A DNA stretch of 64,000 nucleotides from Calliopsis andreniformis (Eukaryota > Arthropoda > Insecta > Hymenoptera > Andrenidae). Positions 11,174 through 22,869 of this stretch are shown in pieces (the stretch's first letter is position 1; each line of letters starts with the position of its first letter). A program made the position numbers and the translations under genes. The stretch is taken from positions 1,488,001 through 1,552,000 of the forward strand of contig NW_027480505.1 of the NCBI RefSeq assembly GCF_051401765.1, written 5' to 3'. A model generated the notes under the pieces. The model ran no database searches. It was not told the origin of the DNA and saw only the letters and a list, made by a program, of their open reading frames with translations.

Positions 11174-14100
11174 ACATCTTAGGCCCCAACAATTCGATCT
11201 GGTGGAGCAACGCCCTAGAGTGAAGCCTAGGTTGCCTGGAACGTACAAATGACCATCACTTTCACACGGGTTGCAATTATTCCTGTTATGGGATGGAAAG
11301 ACTGTTGTATTTTTATTGTATTTTATGCTTCAGGCGTTGACTTCTGAGGCCGCAGCTATTCGATGTGGTGGAAGATCGCCATAGAGTGAAGCCTAGGTTG
11401 CCCGGAACGTAGAAATGACCAGAACTTTCATACTGGTTGCAATCATTCGTTTTATAGGATGGAAGAACTGTTGTATTTATATTGTACTTTATGCTGCTGG
11501 CGTTCACTTCTTAGGCCATAACTATTCGATCTGGTGGAACAACGCCCTGGGGTGAAGCCTAGGTTGCCCGGAACGTAGAAATGACCATAACTTTCACACT
11601 GGTTGCTATTATTCGTTTTATACGATGGAAAAACTGTTCTTTTTGTTCTGTATTTTATGCTTCGGGCGTTGACTTCTAAGGCCCTAACTGTTTGATCTTG
11701 TGGAGCAACGCCATTGTGTGAAGCCTATGTTGCCCGGAACGTAGAAATGAACATTACTTTCGCACTGGTTGCAATTAGTCATGCTATACGATGGAAAAAC
11801 TATTGCATTTTTATTGTATTTTATGCTTCTGGCGTTGACTTCTATGGCCCTACCTATTCGATCTGGTGGAGCAACGCCCTAGAGTGCAGCCTAGGTAGCC
11901 CGGATCCTCGAAATGGCCATAACTTTCACACTGAATGCTATTATTCGTTTTATGCGATGGAAAAACTGTTATATTTATGTTGTATATTATGCTTCTGGCG
12001 TTGCCTTCTAAGGCCCTAACTATTCAATCTGCTGGAGCAACGCCCTAGTGTGTAGCCTAGGTTGCCTGGAAAGTAGAAATGACCATAACTTTCATACTGG
12101 TTGCAATTACTCGTTTTATATGATGGAAAAACTGTTGTATTTATATTGAATTTTATGCTTCTGGCGTTCACTTCTTAGGCCCTAACTATTCGATCTGGTG
12201 GAACAACGCCCTAGGGTGAAGCCTAGGTTGCCCGGAACGTAGAAATGACCATAACTTTTACACTTGTAGCAATTATTCGTTTTATACAATCGAAAAACTG
12301 TTCTATTTATTTTGTATTTTATGCTTCGGGCGTTAACATCTAAGGCCCTAACTGTTTGATCTGGTGGAGCAACGCCCTAGAGTGAAGCCTAGGTTGCCCG
12401 GAACGTATAAGTGACCATAACTTTCACACTGGTTACCATTATTCGTTTTATGCGATGGAAAAGCTGTTGTATTTATATCGTATTTTATGCTTCTGGCGTT
12501 GACTTCTTAGGCCCTAACTATTCCATCTGGTGGAACAACGCCCTAGGGTGAAGCCTAGGTCGCCCGGGAAGTAGAAATGACCATAACTTTCACACTGGTT
12601 GCTATTATTCGGTTTATACGATGGAAAAACTGTTAGATTTATATTGCATATTATGCTTCTGGCATTGAATTCTAAGTCCCTAGCTATTCCATCTGGTGGA
12701 GCAACACCCTAGCGTGAAGCCTAGGTTGCCCGGAACGTAGAAATGACCATTACTTTCACACTGTTTGCAATTATTCTTTTTATACGATGGAAAAACTGTT
12801 GTATTTATATTGTATTTTATGCTTCTGGCGTTCACTTCATAGGCCCTAACTATTCGATCTGGTGGAACAATGCCCTACGGTGAAGCCTAGGTTGCCCGGA
12901 ACGTAGAAATGACCATAACTTTCACACTGGTAGCAATTATTCGTTTTATACAATGGAAAAACAGTTATATTTATGTTGTATCTTATGCTTCTGGCGTTGA
13001 CATCTTAGGCCCTAACAATTCGATCTGGTGGAGCAACGCCCTAGAGTGAAGCCTAGGTTGCCTGGAACGTACAAATGACCATCACTTTCACACGGGTTGC
13101 AATTATTCCTGTTATAGGATGGAAAGACTGTTGTATTTTTATTGTATTTTATGCTTCAGGCGTTGACTTCTGAGGCCGCAGCTATTCGATGTGGTGGAAG
13201 AACGCCATAGAGTGAAGCCTAGGTTGCCCGGAACGTAGAAATGACCAGAACTTTCATACTGGTTGCAATCATTCGTTTTATAGGATGGAAGAACTGTTGT
13301 ATTCATATTGTATTTTATGCTGCTGGCGTTCACTTCTTAGGCCCTAACTATTCGATCTGGTGGAACAACGCCCTGGGGTGAAGCCTAGGTTGCCCGGAAC
13401 GTAGAAATGACCATAACTTTCACACTGGTTGCTATTATTCGTTTTATACGATGGAAAAACTGTTCTTTTTGTTCTGTATTTTATGCTTCGGGCGTTGACT
13501 TCTAAGGCCCTAACTGTTTGATCTTGTGGAGCAACGCCATTGTGTGAAGCCTATGTTGCCCGGAACGTAGAAATGATCATTACTTTCGCACTGGTTGCAA
13601 TTAGTCATGCTATACGATGGAAAAACTATTGCATTTTTATTGTATTTTATGCTTCTGGCGTTGACTTCTATGGCCCTACCTATTCGATCTGGTGGAGCAA
13701 CGCCCTAGAGTGCAGCCTAGGTAGCCCGGATCCTCGAAATGGCCATAACTTTCACACTGAATGCTATTATTCGTTTTATGCGATGGAAAAACTGTTATAT
13801 TTATGTTGTATATTATGCTTCTGGCGTTGCCTTCTAAGGCCCTAACTATTCAATCTGCTGGAGCAACGCCCTAGTGTGTAGCCTAGGTTGCCTGGAAAGT
13901 AGAAATGACCATAACTTTCATACTGGTTGCAATTACTCGTTTTATATGATGGAAAAACTGTTGTATTTAAATTGAATTTTATGCTTCTGGCGTTCACTTC
14001 TTAGGCCCTAACTATTCGATCTGGTGGAACAACGCCCTAGGGTGAAGCCTAGGTTGCCCGGAACGTAGAAATGACCATAACTTTTACACTTGTAGCAATT

Positions 14101-15727
14101 ATTCGTTTTATACAATCGAAAAACTGTTCTATTTATTTTGTATTTTATGCTTCGGGCGTTAACATCTAAGGCCCTAACTGTTTGATCTGGTGGAGCAACG
14201 CCCTAGAGTGAAGCCTAGGTTGCCCGGAACGTATAAGTGACCATAACTTCCACACTGGTTACCATTATTCGTTTTATGCGATGGAAAAGCTGTTGTATTT
14301 ATATCGTATTTTATGCTTCTGGCGTTGACTTCTTAGGCCCTAACTATTCCATCTGGTGGAACAACGCCCTAGGGTGAAGCCTAGGTCGCCCGGGAAGTAG
14401 AAATGACCATAACTTTCACACTGGTTGCTATTATTCGGTTTATACGATGGAAAAACTGTTAGATTTATATTGCATATTATGCTTCTGGCATTGAATTCTA
14501 AGTCCCTAGCTATTCCATCTGGTGGAGCAACACCCTAGCGTGAAGCCTAGGTTGCCCGGAACGTAGAAATGACCATTACTTTCACACTGTTTGCAATTAT
14601 TCATTTTATACGATGGAAAAACTGTTGTATTTATATTGTATTTTATGCTTCTGGCGTTCACTTCATAGGCCCTAACTATTCGATCTGGTGGAACAATGCC
14701 CTACGGTGAAGCCTAGGTTGCCCGGAACGTAGAAATGACCATAACTTTCACACTGGTAGCAATTATTCGTTTTATACAATGGAAAAACAGTTATATTTAT
14801 ATTGTATCTTATGCTTCTGGCGTTGACATCTTAGGCCCTAACAATTCGATCTGGTGGAGCAACGCCCTAGAGTGAAGCCTAGGTTGCCTGGAACGTACAA
14901 ATGACCATCACTTTCACACGGGTTGCAATTATTCCTGTTATAGGATGGAAAGACTGTTGTATTTTTATTGTATTTTATGCTTCAGGCGTTGACTTCTGAG
15001 GCCGCAGCTATTCGATGTGGTGGAAGAACGCCATAGAGTGAAGCCTAGGTTGCCCGGAACGTAGAAATGACCAGAACTTTCATACTGGTTGCAATCATTC
15101 GTTTTATAGGATGGAAGAACTGTTGTATTTATATTGTATTTTATGCTGCTGGCGTTCACTTCTTAGGCCCTAACTATTCGATCTGGTGGAACAACGCCCT
15201 GGGGTGAAGCCTAGGTTGCCCGGAACGTAGAAATGACCATAACTTTCACACTGGTTGCTATTATTCGTTTTATACGATGGAAAAACTGTTCTTTTTGTTC
15301 TGTATTTTATGCTTCGGGCGTTGACTTCTAAGGCCCTAACTGTTTGATCTTGTGGAGCAACGCCATTGTGTGAAGCCTAGGTTGCCCGGACCGTAGAAAT
15401 GATCATTACTTTCGCACTGGTTGCAATTAGTCATGCTATACGATGGAAAAGCTGTTGTATTTATATTGTAATTTATGCTTCTGGCGTTGACTTCTATGGC
15501 CCTACCTATTCGATCTGGTGGACCAACGCCCTAGAGTGCAACCTAGGTAGGCCGGATCCTCGAAATGGCCATAACTTTCACACTGAATGCTATTATTCGT
15601 TTTATGCGATGGAAAAACTGTTATATTTATGTTGTATATTATGCTTCTGGCGTTGCCTTCTAAGGCACTAACTATTCGATCTGGTGGAGCAACGCCCTAG
15701 AGTGAAGCCGAGATTGCCCGGAACGTA
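11174..15727 (+). repeat. 11-monomer HOR, period 1,826 bp, about 2.5 copies
   Basis: The sequence matches itself at a shift of exactly 1,826 bp (11 x 166). Units can be drawn at 11,174-12,999, 13,000-14,825 and a partial 14,826-15,727. Marker monomers recur in order in each: TTGCCTGGAACGTACAAATG, GGTGGAAGAACGCCATAG (reading ATCGCC in the first), TTCTTTTTGTTCTG, GATCATTACTTTCGCAC, ACTTGTAGCAATTATTCG with ACAATCGAAAAAC, and GGTCGCCCGGGAAGTAG. Copies differ at only scattered bases. The third unit carries a short foreign patch near 15,451-15,471 and ends with the GCCGAGATTGCCCGG monomer known from 3,260. Confidence 0.92.
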
Positions 15728-17017
15728 GGAATGACCATAACTTTACCACTGGTAGTAATTATTCGTTTTATGCAATGGAAAAACAGTTATATTTATATTG
15801 TATCTTATGCTTCTGGCGTTGACTTCTTAGGCCCCAACAATTCGATCTGGTGGAGCAACGCCCTAGAGTGAAGCCTAGGTTGCCTGGAACGTACAAATGA
15901 CCATCACTTTCACACGGGTTGCAATTATTCCTGTTATGGGATGGAAAGACTGTTGTATTTTTATTGTATTTTATGCTTCAGGCGTTGACTTCTGAGGCCG
16001 CAGCTATTCGATGTGGTGGAAGATCGCCATAGAGTGAAGCCTAGGTTGCCCGGAACGTAGAAATGACCAGAACTTTCATACTGGTTGCAATCATTCGTTT
16101 TATAGGATGGAAGAACTGTTGTATTTATATTGTACTTTATGCTGCTGGCGTTCACTTCTTAGGCCCTAACTATTCGATCTGGTGGAACAACGCCCTGGGG
16201 TGAAGCCTAGGTTGCCCGGAACGTAGAAATGACCATAACTTTCACACTGGTTGCCATTATTCGTTTTATACGATGGAAAAACTGTTCTTTTTGTTCTGTA
16301 TTTTATGCTTCGGGCGTTGACTTCTAAGGCCCTAACTGTTTGATCTTGTGGAGCAACGCCATTGTGTGAAGCCTATGTTGCCCGGAACGTAGAAATGATC
16401 ATTACTTTCGCACTGGTTGCAATTAGTCATGCTATACGATGGAAAAACTATTGCATTTTTATTGTATTTTATGCTTCTGGCGTTGACTTCTATGGCCCTA
16501 CCTATTCGATCTGGTGGAACAACGCCCTAGGGTGAAGCCTAGGTCGCCCGGGAAGTAGAAATGACCATAACTTTCACACTGGTTGCTATTATTCGGTTTA
16601 TACGATGGAAAAACTGTTAGATTTATATTGCATATTATGCTTCTGGCATTGAATTCTAAGTCCCTAGCTATTCCATCTGGTGGAGCAACACCCTAGCGTG
16701 AAGCCTAGGTTGCCCGGAACGTAGAAATGACCATTACTTTCACACTGTTTGCAATTATTCATTTTATACGATGGAAAAACTGTTGTATTTATATTGTATT
16801 TTATGCTTCTGGCGTTCACTTCATAGGCCCTAACTATTCGATCTGGTGGAACAATGCCCTACGGTGAAGCCTAGGTTGCCCGGAACGTAGAAATGACCAT
16901 AACTTTCACACTGGTAGCAATTATTCGTTTTATACAATGGAAAAACAGTTATATTTATATTGTATCTTATGCTTCTGGCGTTGACATCTTAGGCCCTAAC
17001 AATTCGATCTGGTGGAG
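15728..17017 (+). repeat. Mosaic of pieces of the 1,826-bp HOR
   Basis: From 15,728 to about 16,510 the sequence copies 11,080-11,862 (offset 4,648 bp, exactly 28 monomers), including the rare GAATGACCATAACTTTACC start and GGAAGATCGCCATAG. It then jumps within GATCTGGTGGA (16,508-16,518) to the series at 12,534-13,030 (offset 3,984 bp, exactly 24 monomers). A second join within CAACGCCCTAG (about 17,018-17,028) leads into block B. The joins are clean and in register. Confidence 0.82.
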
Positions 17018-20000
17018 CAACGCCCTAGGGTGAAGCCTAGGTTGCCCGGAACGTAGAAATGACCATAACTTTTACACTGGTAGCAATTATTCGTTTTATA
17101 CAATGGAAAAACTGTTCTATTTATTTTGTATTTTATGCTTCGGGCGTTAACTTCTAAGGCCCTAACTGTTTTATCTGGTGGAGCAACGCCCTAGAGTGAA
17201 GTCTAGGTTGCCCGGAACGTAGAAGTGACCATAACTTTCACACTGGTTACCATTATTCGTTTTATACGATGGAAAAGCTGTTGTATTTATATCGTATTTT
17301 ATGCTTCTGGCATTGAATTCTAAGTCCCTAGCTATTCCATCTGGTGGAGCAACACCCTAGCGTGAAGCCTAGGTTGCCCGGAACGTAGAAATGACCATTA
17401 CTTTCACACTGTTTGCAATTATTCATTTTATACGATGGAAAAGCTGTTGTATTTATATTGTAATTTATGCTTCTGGCGTTGACTTCTTAGGCCCTAACTA
17501 TTTGATCTGGTGGAGCACCGCCCTAGAGTGAAGCCTAGGTTGACCGGAACGTAGAAATGACATTAACTTTCACACTGGTTACCATTATTCGTTTTATATG
17601 ATGGAAAAGCTGTTGTATTTATATCGTATTTTATGCTTCTGGCATTGACTTTGAAGGCCGCAGGTATTAGATGTGGTGGAGCAACGCCCTAGAGTGTCGC
17701 ATGGGTTGCCCGCAACGTAGAAATGACCATTACTTTCACAATGTTTGCAAATATTCATTTTATACGATGGAAAAACTGTTGTACTTATATTGTATTTTAT
17801 TCTTCGGGCGTTGACTTCTTAGGCCCTAACTATTTGATCTGGTGGAGCACCGCCCTAGTGTGAAGCCTAGGTTGCCCGGAACGTAGAACATACCATTACC
17901 TTCACACTGGTTGCAATTATTCCAGTTATACGATGGAAAAACTGTTGCACCTTTACTGTATTTTAGCTTCTGGCGTTGACTTCATAGGTCCTAACTGTTC
18001 GATCTGGTGGAGCAACGTCCTAGAGTGAAGCCTATGTTGACCGGAACGTAGAAATGACCATAACTTTCACACTGGTTACCATTATTCGTTTTATACGATG
18101 GAAAAGCTGTTGTATTTATATCGTATTTTATGCTTCTGGCGTTGACTTCTTAGGCCCTAACTATTCCATCTGGTGGAACAACGCCCTAGGCTGATGCCTA
18201 GGTTGCCCGGAACGCAGAAATGACCAGTACTTTCACACTGGTTGCAGATAATCGTTTTATACAATGGAAAAACTGTTCTATGTATTTTGCATTTTATGCT
18301 TCGGGCGTTGACTTCTAAGGCCCTAACTATTCGATCTGGTGGAGCAACGCCCTAGAGTGAAGCCTAGGTTGCCCGGAACGTAGATATGTCCATAACCATC
18401 ACACAGGTTGCAATTATTCGATTTATACGAACGAAAGACTGTTGTATTTATTTTGTAGTTTATGCTTTTGGCGTTGACTTCTAAGGCCCTAACTATTCCA
18501 TCTGGTGGAGCAACACCCTAGCGTGAAGCCTAGGTTTCCCGGAACGTAGAAGTGACCATTACTTCCACACTGTTTGCAAATATACATTATATACGATGGA
18601 AAAGCTGTTGTACTTATATTGTAATTTATGCTTCTGGCGTTGACTTCTTAGGCCCTAACTATTTGATCTGGTGGAGCACCGCCCTAGAGTGAAGCCTAGG
18701 TTGCCCGGAACGTAGAACATACCATTACCTTCACACTGGTTGCAATTATTCGTGTTATACGATGGAAAAACTGTTGCACCTTTATTGTATTTTAGCTTCT
18801 GGCGTTGACTTCATAGGCCCTAACTATTCGATCTGGTGGATCAACGTCCTAGAGTGAAGCCAAGGTTGACCGGAACGTAGAAATGACCAGTACTTTCACA
18901 CTGGTTGCAGTTATTCGTTTTATACAATGGAAAAACTGTTCTATTTATTTTGCATTTTATGCTTCGGGCGTTGACTTCCAGGGCTCTAGCTATTCCATCT
19001 GGTGGAGCAACACTCTAGCGTGAAGCCTAGGTTGCCCGGAACGTAGAAATGACAATTACTTCCACACTGTTTGCAAATATACATTATATACGATGGAAAA
19101 GCTGTTGTACTTATATTGTAATTTATGCTTCTGGCGTTGACTTTTTAGGCCGTAACTATTTGATCTGGTGGAGCACTGCCCTAGAGTGAAGCCTAGGTTG
19201 CCCGGAACGTAGAACATACCATTACCTAAACACTGGTTGCAATTATTCCTGTTATACGATGGAAAAACTGTTGCACCTTTATTGTATTTTATGCTTCTGG
19301 CGTTGACTTCATAGGCCCTAACTATTCGATCTGGTGGAGCAACGTCCTAGAGTGAAGCCTAGGTTGAGCGGAACGCAGAAATGACCATAACTTTCACACT
19401 GGTTACCATTATTCGTTTTATACGATGGAAATGCTGTTGAATTTATATCGTATTTTATGCTTCTGGCGTTGACTTCTTAGGCCCTAACTATTCCATCTGG
19501 TGGAACAACGCCCTAGGGTGAAGCCTAGGTTGCCCGGAACGTAGAAATGACCAGTACTTTCACACTGGTTGCAGTTATTCGTTTTACACGATGGAAAAAC
19601 TGTTCTATTTATTTTGCATTTTATGCTTCGCGCGTAGACTTCTAAGGCGCTAACTACTCAATCTGTTGGAGCAACGCCCTAGGGTGTATCCTAGGTTGCC
19701 CGGAAAGTAGAAATGACCATAACTTTCATACTGGTTGCAATTATTCGTTTTATATGATGGAAAAACTGTTGTATTTATATTGTATTTTATGCTTCTGGCG
19801 TTCACTTCTTAGGCCCTAACTATTCGATCTGGTGGAACAACGGCCTAAGGTGAAGCCTAGGTTGCCCGCACCCTAGAAATGGCCATAACTTTTACACTGG
19901 TAGCAATTATTCGTTTTATACAATGGAAAAATTGTTCTATTTATTTTGTATTTAATGCTTCGGGCGTTGGCTTCTAAGGCCCTAACTGTTTGATCTGGTG

Positions 20001-20580
20001 GAGCAACGCCCTAGAGTGAAGCCTAGGTTGCCCGGAACGTAGATATGACCATAACCTTCACACAGGTTGCAATTATTCGTTTTATACGGTGTAAAGGCTG
20101 TTGTATTTATTTTGTATTTTATTCTTCTGGTGTTGACTTCTTAGGCCCTAACTATTCGATCTGGTGGAACAAAGCCGTAGAGTGAAGCCTAGGTTGCCCG
20201 GAACGTAGAAATGACCATTACATTCACACTGTTTGCGAATTACTCATTTTATACCATGGAAAAGCTGTTGTATTTATATCGTATTTTATGCTTCTGGCGT
20301 TGACTTCTAAGGACCTAGCTATTCAATCTGGTGGAGCAACGCCCTAGAGTGAAACATAGGTTACCCGGAACGTAGAAATGACCAGTACTTTCACACTGGT
20401 TGCAGTTATTCGTTTTATACAATGGAAAAACTGTTCTATTTATTTTGCATTTTATGCTTCGGGCGTTGACTTCTTAGGCCGTAACTATTTGATCTGGTGG
20501 AGCACCGCCCTAGAGTGAAGCCTAGGTTGCCCGGAACGTAGAACCTACAATTACCTTCACACTGGTTGCAATTATTCATG
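17018..20580 (+). repeat. Duplicated block B, copy 2, with three monomers deleted
   Basis: This is the second copy of 3,575-7,635. It lacks two monomers at a join in GGCGTTGACTTCT (about 17,808-17,820) and one monomer at a join in CTATTCCATCTGGTGGA (about 18,493-18,509). Outside these it follows copy 1 with only scattered changes, such as GCGCGTAGACTTC near 19,630 in place of GCGCGTTGACTTC. It departs from copy 1 near 20,580. Both deletions remove an integral number of monomers. Confidence 0.86.
20076..20090 (+). other. CENP-B-box-like site, 8 of 9 core bases
   Basis: This is the block B copy 2 counterpart of the site at 7,131 (offset 12,945) and carries the same TTCGTTTTATACGGT sequence. 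Its presence reflects block duplication and is not an independent gain. Confidence 0.35.
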
Positions 20581-22869
20581 TTATACGATGGAAAAACTGT
20601 TGCACCTTTATTGTGTTTTAGCTTCTGGCGTTCACTTCATAGGCCCTAACTATTCGATCTGGTGGAGCAACGTCCTAGAGTGAAGCCTAGGTTGACCGGA
20701 ACGTAGAAATGACAATAACTTTCACACTGTTTACCATTATTCGTTTTATACGATGGAAAAGCTGTTGTATTTATATCGTATTTTATGCTTCTGGCGTTGA
20801 CTTCTTAGGCCCTAACTATTCTATCTGGTGGAACAACGCTCTATGGTGAAGCCTAGGTTGCCCGGAACGCAGAAATGACCAGTGCTTTCACACTGGTTGC
20901 AGTTAATCGTTTTATACAATGGAAAAACTGTTCTATGTATATTGCATTTTATGCTTCGGGCGTTGACTTCTAAGGCACTAACTATTCGATCTGGTGGAGC
21001 AACGCCCTAGAGTGGAGCCTAGGTTGCCCGGGAAGTAGAAATGACCATAACTTTCACACTGGTTGCTATTATTCGTTTTATACGATGGAAAAGCTGTTAT
21101 ATTTATATTGCATATTATGCTTCTGGCATTGAATTCTAAGGCCCTAACCATTCCATCTGGTGGGGCAACACCCTAGCGTGAAGCCTAGGTTGCCCGGAAC
21201 GTAGAAATGACCATTACTTCCACACTGTTTGCAAATATACTTTATATACGATGGAAAAGCTGTTGTACTTATATTGTAATTTATGCTTCTGGCGTTGACT
21301 TCTTAGGCCATAACTATTTGATCTGGTGGAGCACCGCCCTAGAGTGAAGCCTAGGATGCCCGGAACGTAGAACATACCATTACCTTCACACGGTTTGCAA
21401 TTATTCCTGTTATACGATGGAAAAACTGTTGTACTTATATCGTATTTTATTCTTCTGGCGTTGACTTCTTAGGCCCTAACAATTTGATCTGGTGGAGCAC
21501 CGCCCTAGAGTGAAGCCTAGGTTGCCCGGAACGTAGACCATACCATTACCTTCACACTGGTGGAAATTATTCCTGTTATGCGATGGAAAAACTCTTTCAT
21601 CTTTATTGTATTTTATGCTTCGGGCATTGACTTCTAAAGCCCTAACTATTCGAGCTGGTGGAGCACGCCCTAGAGTGAAGGCCAGGTTGCCCGGAACGTA
21701 GAAATGACCATAACTTTCACACTGGTTGCTATTATTCGTTTTAAACGATGGAAAAGCTATTCTATTTATATTGCATTTTATGCTTCTGGCATTGAATTCT
21801 AAGTCCCTAGCTATTCGGTCTGGTGGAGCAACGCCCTAGAGTGAAGCCTAGGTTGCCCGGAACGTAGAAATGACCATTACTTTCACACTGTTTGCAATTA
21901 TTCCGTTTATACGATGGAAAAGCTGTTGTATTTATATCGTATTTTATGCTTCTGGCGTTGACTTCTATGTCCCTAGCTATTCGATCTAGTGGAGCAACGC
22001 CCTAGAGTGAAGCCTAGGTTGCCCGGAACGTAGAACATACAATTACCTTCACACTGGTTGCAATTATTCCTGTTATACGATGGAAAAACTGTTGCACCTT
22101 TATTGTATTTTAAGCTTCTGGCGTTGACTTCATAGGCCCTAACTATTCGATCTGGTGGAGCAACGTCCTAGAGTGAAGCCTAGGTTGACCGCAACGTAGA
22201 AATGACCATAACTTTCACACTGGTTACCATTATTCGTTTTATACGATGGAAAAGCTGTTGAATTTATATCGTATTTTATGCTTCTGGCGTTGACTTCTTA
22301 GGCCCTAACTATACCATCTGGTGGAACAACGCCCTAGGGTGAAGCCTAGGTTGGCCGGAACGTAGAAATGACCAGTACTTTCACACTGGTTGCAACTATT
22401 CGTTTTATATGATGGAAAAACTGTTGGATTTATATTGTATTTTATGCTTCAGGCGTTGACTTCTGAGGCCGTAGCTATTCGATCTGGTGGAGTAACGCCA
22501 TACAGTGAAGCCTAGGTTGCCCGGAACGTAGATATGACCATAACCTTCACACAGGTTGCAATTATTCGTTTTATACGGTGTAAAGGCTGTTGTATTTATT
22601 TTGTATTTTATTCTTCTGGCGTTGACTTCTGAGGCCGTAGCTATTCGATCTGGTGGAGCAACGCCCTAGAGTGAAGTCTAGGTTCTCTGGAACGTACAAA
22701 TGACCATCACTTTCACACGGGTTGCAATTATTCCTGTTATCGGATGGAAAGACTGTTGTATTTTTATTGCATTTTATGCTTCTGGCGTTCACTTCTTAGG
22801 CCCTGACTATTCGATCTGGTGGAACAACGCCCTATGGTGAAGCCTAGATTGCCCGGAACGTAGAAATGA
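20581..22869 (+). repeat. Mosaic satellite stretch
   Basis: About 14 monomers bridge block B and the large repeat. The piece 21,478-21,870, with GTAGACCATACC, ACTGGTGGAAATTATTCC and the one-base-short GGAGCACGCCC, recurs at 32,266-32,660 (offset 10,788). The piece 22,184-22,740 follows 7,747-8,300 and contains the GGTTGACCGCAACGTAG and ATACGGTGTAAAGG markers. The rest is unique in its monomer order within this window. Only satellite is seen. Confidence 0.75.
22565..22579 (+). other. CENP-B-box-like site, 8 of 9 core bases
   Basis: The same TTCGTTTTATACGGT variant occurs at the start of a monomer that continues GTAAAGGCTG. It lies in the 20.6-22.9 kb mosaic, in a piece related to 8,294. Confidence 0.35.
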
